5,477 nucleotides of DNA from Ignavibacteria bacterium (lineage in GTDB: Bacteria > Bacteroidota > Ignavibacteria > Ignavibacteriales > Ignavibacteriaceae). The DNA is taken from assembly GCA_030648225.1 (NCBI GenBank), contig JAUSIA010000204.1:1-5477 (forward strand). The letters are read 5' to 3'. Made by a program: the position numbers and the translations under genes. The notes under the pieces are model-generated. The model was given only the letters and a program-made list of their open reading frames with translations, was not told where the DNA came from and searched no databases. Shown one piece after another: positions 5,360 to 5,477 of the stretch; within the stretch, counting starts at the first letter, position 1, and each line of letters begins with the position of its first letter.

Positions 5360-5477
5360 TTCTTTGCAAAATAAATTTGATTTATTAATCATACCATTTA
5401 TCATCTTTCCAACTGATTCATATTTATTCAATAAATTATCCAAAATAGTTTTATTTATATAACTACAGTCAAAAGCA
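5354..5477 (-). CDS. Partial gene: C-terminal end of a four-helix-bundle (23S rRNA intervening-sequence protein-like) protein
   Basis: Only the last 40 codons are inside the window; the gene continues past 5477. The visible tail contains a CSYINKTILDNLLNKYESVG segment followed by KMINGMINKSN and ends LFCKEN, then TAG. A (G/S)YI..E..D.L...YE.VGKM..G.I pattern is typical of the last helix and tail of four-helix-bundle proteins of the IVP/S23 family, relatives of the Avd accessory protein of diversity-generating retroelements. That is recognition by pattern from a short piece, so moderate confidence only. The function of free-standing members is unclear; they are basic or helical small proteins of about 115-130 residues. 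The stop codon lies in the outermost unit of the heptad-repeat hairpin, and a TAA follows the TAG immediately. The gap to the outer-membrane start is 109 bases. Confidence 0.65.
   Translation of the reverse strand, partial: AFDCSYINKTILDNLLNKYESVGKMINGMINKSNLFCKEN

Overview
The window is an AT-rich bacterial segment, and every gene I can support lies on the minus strand. Several traits suggest the Bacteroidota/Ignavibacteriota/Chlorobiota group, with an Ignavibacteria-like organism as my best guess. These are a sensor kinase with two-component-regulator propellers, weak or absent Shine-Dalgarno sequences, an Omp85-type barrel ending in Phe, a four-helix-bundle gene tail and short AT-rich intergenic gaps. 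This placement is inference; no marker gene is present.

From right to left, in the direction of transcription: (1) 5354-5477, the last 40 codons of a gene resembling the four-helix-bundle (23S rRNA intervening-sequence protein, IVP) family, cut by the window edge. (2) 5297-5359, nine 7-bp units that switch orientation in the middle (AATCAGT then ACTGATT), giving a long imperfect hairpin; the stop codon of the IVP-like gene lies in the outermost unit. (3) 3928-5244, an outer-membrane protein with one POTRA domain and an Omp85/BamA-type barrel. (4) 3800-3927, a spacer with two AT-rich inverted repeats. (5) 785-3799, a propeller-type sensor histidine kinase with an ancestral length of 1004 residues, interrupted by two in-frame stop codons. 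(6) 98-724, an intact NarL/FixJ-type response regulator, 60 bases downstream of the kinase. (7) 1-97, a nested hairpin after the regulator and a perfect 20-bp palindrome at the window edge.

The kinase and regulator form a classical two-component operon. A periplasmic 14-blade double propeller and Y_Y_Y module would sense a ligand, one membrane helix would carry the signal to a HisKA_3/HATPase_c kinase, and a LuxR-type regulator would act on DNA. The main observation is that the kinase appears as three open stretches, yet all three share one frame. The two interruptions are a TGA and a TAG, each exactly where the family has a Trp (TGG). No frameshift is needed. Each stop is one G-to-A change on the coding strand, so the gene is either a recent pseudogene or carries consensus errors. 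TGA is the terminal stop of both the kinase and the outer-membrane gene, which argues against a reassigned TGA.

The second observation is the convergent heptad-repeat hairpin fused to the end of the four-helix-bundle gene. It may mark a small repeat-associated or mobile unit. I see no CRISPR array, tRNA, rRNA or complete insertion sequence.
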